Source of the DNA: an uncultured Bacteroidales bacterium
GTDB taxonomy: Bacteria; Bacteroidota; Bacteroidia; Bacteroidales; UBA932
Reading direction: 5' to 3'
Assembly (NCBI GenBank): GCA_946415795.1
Contig: CAMKTW010000034.1
Coordinates: 1-10,490 of the forward strand
Length of the DNA: 10,490 nucleotides
The stretch's first letter is position 1, and the number at the start of each line of letters is the position of its first letter. The translations under genes were made by a program, and so were the position numbers. Of this stretch, positions 5,869-10,490 are shown piece after piece. A model generated the notes under the pieces. It was not told the origin of the DNA. It saw only the letters and a program-made list of their open reading frames with translations, and did no database searches.

Positions 5869-7035
5869 ATGAACAGAATTATTTTTCTTATTGCCACTGC
5901 GCTATGCGTGGCAGCCTGCTCCCATAAGGAGTATGACCTGTCGGAAGGTCTGAACAAAGAGATCACTCTGTTTGGGGATGAGATATCCCTTCCCATCGGC
6001 AGCATAGGTCCTGTGACACTGCAATATGCAATGGGCAGCCTGGGCAAGATAGAGGGTCTGGGCAGTATGGTGGCCGAGTATATCAAGCAGGACGCAGAAG
6101 GGTATCTCTTCATTGCAGACAGCGGCGACATCTACCGCAACAACATTTATGAGATTGAAAGAGAGATGGGCGACGTGAGCGAGGCCCGGACCTGGGATGC
6201 CGGCTCCCAATATGCCAGCGTAGGGGGGTTAGCCTCTATGCTTTCACTCATCAACCTCAAGTGCTGCAACCAGAGTATAACCATAAGCGCAGCAAATCCT
6301 CTTTCTGTAAGCATTCCGGCAAGTTGCGGAGCAACAATTTCCTACACGGGCGCCACAGGAGGCGTCACGATGCCGGTTGCAGAACTTGACAACGTCACCC
6401 TTAAGCGGCGGTCTGAGGAGGCGCTGTTCTCAATGACACTCCCTGCAGACGTAACAGAGCCTGTAAGTTCCATACAGTTTTCCCACCTTGCCCTGGATAT
6501 GCCGGCTACACCTACCTCCAGGATCAGCGACCGCACAGGCAATCTGTTCCTCGCATTCACCTACAGTTTCAAAAGCGGCATTACCGTAGGCGAGAGATTC
6601 TCGTTCCCGTTGAAAAACATCTCTACCGGACAGGTGAATCTCCCCCTTGGCAAATACCGGCTTAAGAAATGCGAGGTAGAGATTGAACTGGAAAACACAA
6701 TTCCCATCTCCGTCACAATCGACAATATCAGGGTATTGGAGCCCCGCGAATCCAAAGATGAGGAGGCTGTGGTCAACGAGAATATCACCGTTTCATCCGG
6801 CATCACCGTGGCGGGAGGGTCAATGGAAAAACCCTCCACGACCGTCATCAAAGTCGCTATCGAGGCGCTGTCCGGGGTCATTCCCGACATCCCTGAGCTC
6901 CTGCTGGACCTCCAGCTTAACGCCCAGCCCAATCTGGGCATAGTCCCCCTGTCGGTCAAACAGGGCCTTTACGTCAAATCTTCCTCCGCAAGGCTTTGCG
7001 GGGGCATAACACTCGGCAACAATGAAAATGAATAA
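5869..7035 (+). CDS. Lipoprotein of unknown function
   Basis: I do not recognise a named family. The product is 388 residues. The N-terminus is a lipoprotein signal peptide: a short basic start (MNR), a hydrophobic stretch (IIFLIATALC) and lipobox VAAC, giving the lipidated Cys17. The mature start SHKEYD is charged, and in Bacteroidetes charged residues after the cysteine can act as a surface-export signal, so outer-membrane or surface placement is plausible. The rest lacks membrane helices and is rich in alternating beta-strand-like segments (ITLFGDEISLPIG, CEVEIELENTIPISVTIDNIRVL), suggesting beta-sandwich domains. The two halves look different. ATG 5869 is chosen over an in-frame TTG at 5860 because the latter lies in the -7 box. 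Its 3' end overlaps the next gene by 8-14 bases, so the two proteins are probably made together and may form an outer-membrane pair. Confidence 0.8.
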   Translation: MNRIIFLIATALCVAACSHKEYDLSEGLNKEITLFGDEISLPIGSIGPVTLQYAMGSLGKIEGLGSMVAEYIKQDAEGYLFIADSGDIYRNNIYEIEREMGDVSEARTWDAGSQYASVGGLASMLSLINLKCCNQSITISAANPLSVSIPASCGATISYTGATGGVTMPVAELDNVTLKRRSEEALFSMTLPADVTEPVSSIQFSHLALDMPATPTSRISDRTGNLFLAFTYSFKSGITVGERFSFPLKNISTGQVNLPLGKYRLKKCEVEIELENTIPISVTIDNIRVLEPRESKDEEAVVNENITVSSGITVAGGSMEKPSTTVIKVAIEALSGVIPDIPELLLDLQLNAQPNLGIVPLSVKQGLYVKSSSARLCGGITLGNNENE

Positions 7036-8380
7036 GAAGACTGCCCTTGCAATAGCGCTGATTATCAGCGTCGCCCCCTTGGCATCAGCCCAGTCGTTCC
7101 AGGAAGGTTTTATGTTGAAGGACTACCGGCAGGTATATCGCTTCAACCCGGCTCTGGCCGGCCAGCAGGACTTCCTCAGCCTTTTCAATATCTCCACGTC
7201 ACAACGCAACAACGTTGGCGCCTCCGCGTTCATCTATCCCCACGAAGGCCAGGTTGTTACCTTCCTTCACTCCAGCGTTCCCGTAGAGACGGTGCGCAAC
7301 AACGTGCTGGAGGATAATTATCTTACAAAGGGTATCGACTTCAACCTGGTCTCGTACGGTATGTTCCGGAACGGGGCCACCCACACCTTCGAGTTCAATA
7401 TCCGGGGTAACAGCGCTGTCTCCGTCCCCGGCGCGCTCTGTATGCTGGCCAAGGCCGGCACCGGCGCCACGACATTTGATTTCAGCAGCCTGAGGGTCCA
7501 GGGTGAGTTATATGCAGAACTTGCATACGGATACACCCGCAAGTTGAGCGACGTTGTCTCTGTCGGCGGCCGTGTAAAACTGCTTGCGGGCCTGTACGCG
7601 CTCGATTTCAACGTGACGCGCTTTGACCTGAGCGCCGGCGGGAGCGAATATCAGGCCGACATAGATGCCGAGCTTGCAATGACCGACACCGCCCTCGAGA
7701 TTGGGGTCAGCGATGACAACTTTTTAAATTTCAAAGACCTCACATTCAACGGATTAACCAATTTTCCCAAAAGCTATGGCGCCGCCGTTGACCTTGGTAT
7801 CGCCATATATCCTGTCGAGAACCTCACCATATCGGCATCGGTGGTTGACCTAGGTGGCATTTTCTGGCACTGCGGCAACTCTGCCAAATCCTCCGGCAAC
7901 GTCTCTTTCGACGGATTCGATGACCTGACTGTAGAAGATTTCAACAAAGACGGCTTAATGGCCCAGGTAAATGTCCTGAAAGACGATTTTCTGTCTCGGA
8001 TGCGGCCCGTTTCTGATGAGAACAAGACCAGGTTCAAAGCCATACCGTTCTCCTCCAACCTCGGCATAAAATACGCCATGCCCTTCTATGACAGGCTTTC
8101 GGCGGGTATTACCGGACAGTATCTGGGTTATCAGTCGATACCTTACATGGAAGGCCGGTTTGCCCTTGCCTGCAACCCTGTCGACTGGCTCGACGTCACG
8201 GCTAACGTCGGCACCGGAACCTTCGGTATGGTGTGGGGAGCCGCAGGCAATATCTGCTTCCACAGGTTCATACTCAATTTGGCGTATGAAAACGGCTTTG
8301 GAGGCAACATCCCCAAAAAGGGCACCCCGCTTAAGGCCAATTACAAATCCTTTAATTTTGGATTGACATACACCCTGTAA
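7022..8380 (+). CDS. DUF5723-type outer-membrane beta-barrel protein
   Basis: Product of 452 residues (450 if started at the in-frame ATG 7028). A Sec signal peptide is clear: MKMNKK, hydrophobic core TALAIALIISVAPL, and probable cleavage after ASA (residue 23). The mature N-terminus (YRFNPALAG) and a sequence of amphipathic strands with Gly and aromatic residues fit the Bacteroidetes DUF5723 group of predicted outer-membrane proteins. It ends NFGLTYTL, a strand-like C-terminus as in barrels. The FNPALAG segment also recalls the PorP/SprF family of type IX secretion, so a more distant kinship with that group is the main alternative. Both candidate starts lie inside the 3' end of the upstream lipoprotein gene, a coupled arrangement. 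No enzyme motif was seen and no function is known. Confidence 0.8.
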   Translation: MKMNKKTALAIALIISVAPLASAQSFQEGFMLKDYRQVYRFNPALAGQQDFLSLFNISTSQRNNVGASAFIYPHEGQVVTFLHSSVPVETVRNNVLEDNYLTKGIDFNLVSYGMFRNGATHTFEFNIRGNSAVSVPGALCMLAKAGTGATTFDFSSLRVQGELYAELAYGYTRKLSDVVSVGGRVKLLAGLYALDFNVTRFDLSAGGSEYQADIDAELAMTDTALEIGVSDDNFLNFKDLTFNGLTNFPKSYGAAVDLGIAIYPVENLTISASVVDLGGIFWHCGNSAKSSGNVSFDGFDDLTVEDFNKDGLMAQVNVLKDDFLSRMRPVSDENKTRFKAIPFSSNLGIKYAMPFYDRLSAGITGQYLGYQSIPYMEGRFALACNPVDWLDVTANVGTGTFGMVWGAAGNICFHRFILNLAYENGFGGNIPKKGTPLKANYKSFNFGLTYTL

Positions 8381-8395
8381 TCCCCCGACACCTGA

Positions 8396-9877
8396 ATGCC
8401 GCTATCGTTCTTCTCTGTGAACCTGATGTCGGAGCACCTGCTCCTGTTTCTGTCCGTACTGATTTTTGCCGCCCTGCTGGTGATGAAAGTCGGCTCCAGG
8501 TTCGGTGTGCCTTCCCTGCTGCTGTTCCTGATTATGGGTATGGTGGCCGGCGCCGACGGACTGGGACTTGAGTTCGCGGACTATGAGGGAGCCGAGTTCA
8601 TCGGCCACCTTGCCATCACCATCATCATATTCACGGCCGGACTGGAGACATCGCTGGAGCATACCAGGCCAATACTCAGGCAGGGCGTCACGCTCTCCAC
8701 TGCGGGGCTGCTGCTCACCATATTGTTTACAGGTACATTCATCTACCTGGTATTCGGCGGTCAATATGGCGCCGCTGCGCTGGGCTGCTTTCTGCTCCCC
8801 GCCGTAATGGGGTCCACCGACTCCGCATCGGTGTTCGCAATCCTGAACGACAAGAGACTTCACCTGAGGGAAAACCTCGCCCCTATGCTGGAGCTGGAAT
8901 CCGGTAGTAACGACCCGCTGGCATACTCCGCCACCCTTATACTGATACACATCATCACCACGATGCAGACCACGGCAGAGAGCGCCGGGATGCTGGTGCT
9001 CAAGGGGTTGGGCATCATCGCACTGCAGATTGTAATCGGAGTGGCGGCAGGCCTCGCCGTAGGTCAGGGTGCCAGATGGATCCTGAACAAGATATCCCTT
9101 CCCAGTGTAGCGCTCTACTCCATAATGATTCTGAGTATCGGCTTCTTTGCCAACGGCATCGCCACCGTGCTCCACGGCAACGGCCTGCTCGCGCTCTACA
9201 TCACCGCCATCACCATAGGGAACAAAGTGGAACTGAAAAGAAAGAAAGAGATACTGAGTTTCTTTAACGGCATAACCTGGCTTATGCAGTTACTGATGTT
9301 CCTTATGCTGGGTCTGCTTGCGCGACCCTCCACAATGCTCGCCTCGCTTGGTCCGGCGCTGCTGATAGGACTGTTCCTGATGTTCGTGGCCCGTCCCGCC
9401 AGCGTGTTTATCTCCCTGGCGCCGTACCGCAACCTCTCCTTCAAGGCAAAGCTGTTCACCTCGTGGGTAGGGCTCAAGGGCGCGGGTCCCATACTGTTCG
9501 CCCTCGCCCCCGTGCTTGCCGGCATTGAAGGTGCAACCGGAATCTTCAATACCGTGTTCCTCATAACCCTGTTCTCAATGGTGCTTCAGGGGATGACGCT
9601 GGAGCCGTTTGCACGGGCGCTGAACCTCACTTATGAGAAAGACCCCGAGGTTGAGACATTCGGGATGGAGATACCGGAAGAGATGGGTCTGTTGCGGGAT
9701 CATATCGTAAGTGACGATGACCTTTCCCGCGGCCGGACCCTGCGAGACCTGAGCCTCCCACACGGCATCCGGGTGATGATGGTGCGCCGTGGCGACCGTT
9801 TCCTGGTACCGCACGGCAGTATGTCGCTGGAGAAGGGCGACCGTCTGATAATCATAATGGGCGAATCCGACGATTAA
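8396..9877 (+). CDS. cvrA: CvrA/NhaP2-type K+/H+ antiporter with RCK_C domain
   Basis: Inner-membrane cation/proton antiporter of the CPA1 family, which exports K+ (or Na+) in exchange for protons and helps control cell volume and cytoplasmic ions. The product is 493 residues. About twelve hydrophobic segments span residues 15 to 410. Family signatures include IIIFTAGLETSL at about 76-87, GSTDSASVFAIL at about 139-150 and the ELESGSNDPLAYS transport motif at about 166-178. The C-terminal 75 residues form a TrkA-C (RCK_C) regulatory domain (GRTLRDLSLPHGIRVMMVRRG...LEKGDRLIIIMG). E. coli NhaP2 is longer (about 578), with an extra C-terminal part absent here. A second possible start is the Met at 8426, which puts the first helix closer to the N-terminus. 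It starts 15 bases after the DUF5723 gene and is followed at 13 bases by the next lipoprotein gene, so the cluster is probably co-transcribed. The ion specificity is inferred from the family. Confidence 0.92.
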   Translation: MPLSFFSVNLMSEHLLLFLSVLIFAALLVMKVGSRFGVPSLLLFLIMGMVAGADGLGLEFADYEGAEFIGHLAITIIIFTAGLETSLEHTRPILRQGVTLSTAGLLLTILFTGTFIYLVFGGQYGAAALGCFLLPAVMGSTDSASVFAILNDKRLHLRENLAPMLELESGSNDPLAYSATLILIHIITTMQTTAESAGMLVLKGLGIIALQIVIGVAAGLAVGQGARWILNKISLPSVALYSIMILSIGFFANGIATVLHGNGLLALYITAITIGNKVELKRKKEILSFFNGITWLMQLLMFLMLGLLARPSTMLASLGPALLIGLFLMFVARPASVFISLAPYRNLSFKAKLFTSWVGLKGAGPILFALAPVLAGIEGATGIFNTVFLITLFSMVLQGMTLEPFARALNLTYEKDPEVETFGMEIPEEMGLLRDHIVSDDDLSRGRTLRDLSLPHGIRVMMVRRGDRFLVPHGSMSLEKGDRLIIIMGESDD

Positions 9878-9890
9878 CTTACAGATATAT

Positions 9891-10490
9891 ATGAAAAAGT
9901 TACTGATAATCCTGTTCCCGGCCGCTTTGGCAGCGGCTCTCTGCTGTTCCTGCGTAGATACCAAAGGTCCCCTGCAGACCAAATTTTACAGTTATGAAGA
10001 GTCCACAGACCACGCTTCAATGAAGTTTTCTGCCGAGCTGCCTGAAGGGAACGACCGCGTATCCAGGGCTATCCGCGAGAATCTGACCGGTTTGACAGAC
10101 GAACTGCTGTCGCATATCGGTTCATACGAGGGGGAACGTATGTTCGACCCGTACGACGGCGACACACGGGATACCGATGCCTATGTGAAGTACCTTTTTG
10201 ACAACGCGCTTAAGGTCATTACCGACGGTGCCGACGAAGATGTCAGGCAGAGAGCTGAATATATCAATGAAGATGCCGGCATGGACGAGGCCCGGAGAGA
10301 GGAGATACTCTCGCGTATGCCCGGTTGGGAATATGAGTTCTCCCTGAATATGATCTCTGACGAAGATTCCTACGCCGTATTCCAGTCTCAGGACTACATC
10401 TATATGGGCGGCGCGCACGGCGGGGTAACCGGCGCCGGATGCATCACTTTTGACAAGAAGACAGGTCATCAGATCGAGCAGTTCCTCGAG
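9891..10490 (+). CDS. DUF3298/RsiV-like lipoprotein, partial (C-terminus outside window)
   Basis: The frame from ATG 9891 is open for 200 codons to the window end. The N-terminus is a signal peptide (MKKLLIILFP, then Ala-rich) with clustered cysteines (CCSC, residues 18-21), so it is probably lipidated, though which cysteine is used is unclear. The mature part contains QDYIYMGGAHGGVTGAGCITFD at about 167-188, where GGAHG is the hallmark of the DUF3298 domain found in RsiV and in the deacetylase PdaC. The preceding region (SMKFSAELPEG... to about 150) fits the DUF4163-like partner domain. Relatives bind cell-wall muropeptides or lysozyme, or are uncharacterised envelope proteins. There is no anti-sigma domain or catalytic domain in the visible part. 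It lies 13 bases after cvrA. The role in this organism is unknown. Confidence 0.85.
   Translation, partial: MKKLLIILFPAALAAALCCSCVDTKGPLQTKFYSYEESTDHASMKFSAELPEGNDRVSRAIRENLTGLTDELLSHIGSYEGERMFDPYDGDTRDTDAYVKYLFDNALKVITDGADEDVRQRAEYINEDAGMDEARREEILSRMPGWEYEFSLNMISDEDSYAVFQSQDYIYMGGAHGGVTGAGCITFDKKTGHQIEQFLE

Noticed and set aside
7022..8380. PorP/SprF type IX secretion component
   Set aside because: Only the FNPALAG segment resembles that family; length and the rest fit DUF5723 better, and no other type IX gene is nearby.
8402..9175. 257-codon open frame antisense to the antiporter
   Set aside because: Gln/His/Gly-rich product typical of the reverse complement of a membrane-protein gene; no motif.

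Overview
The window looks like chromosomal DNA from a moderately GC-rich member of the Bacteroidetes, most likely the order Bacteroidales. The reasons are the protein flavours (the UmuC N-terminus with its CDCNNFF segment, a DUF5723-type outer-membrane protein, short lipoproteins), the near absence of Shine-Dalgarno sequences, and promoter-like boxes of the Bacteroidetes TAnnTTTG type. I cannot assign a genus from sequence alone. No tRNA, rRNA, CRISPR array, insertion sequence or attachment site was seen. Coding density is very high, and no gene-free stretch exceeds about 60 bases.

Layout. Positions 1-793 (minus strand) hold the 5' part of rlmN, the 23S rRNA m2A2503 / tRNA m2A37 methyltransferase, cut by the window edge. 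A divergent intergenic region of about 50 bases follows, with promoter-like boxes on both strands. From there to the end every gene is on the plus strand. The first block (845-5835) is tightly packed: a LOG-family nucleotide phosphoribohydrolase, recA, trpS, umuD, umuC and a YgjP/DUF45-type zinc metallopeptidase. The gaps are 30, 22, 6 and 3 bases, ending in a 4-base ATGA overlap, so it is probably one operon. The second block (5869-10490) begins behind a good promoter (TTG, 20 bases, TAATTTTG) and carries envelope genes: an unrecognised lipoprotein, an overlapping DUF5723-type outer-membrane protein, a CvrA/NhaP2-type K+/H+ antiporter, and a DUF3298/RsiV-like lipoprotein cut by the window end.

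How the genes fit together. The core of block one is an SOS-mutagenesis set. RecA filaments drive UmuD self-cleavage and activate the UmuD'2C polymerase (Pol V), and all three are encoded within 3.7 kb. The terminal metallopeptidase gene is translationally coupled to umuC and belongs to the broad SprT/WLM-like zincin group, so a link between translesion synthesis and protein removal from DNA is conceivable but unproven. Block two looks like an envelope and ion-homeostasis cluster.

The most notable anomaly is trpS. Its first 35 codons, including the HIGH-type motif, are in one frame, and the remaining 294 codons, including KMGKS, are in another. One base is missing at about 2733-2735, just before three TTC codons. 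Since TrpS is normally essential, this is either a sequence error, a recent lesion, or unrecognised recoding. It is the first thing to verify.
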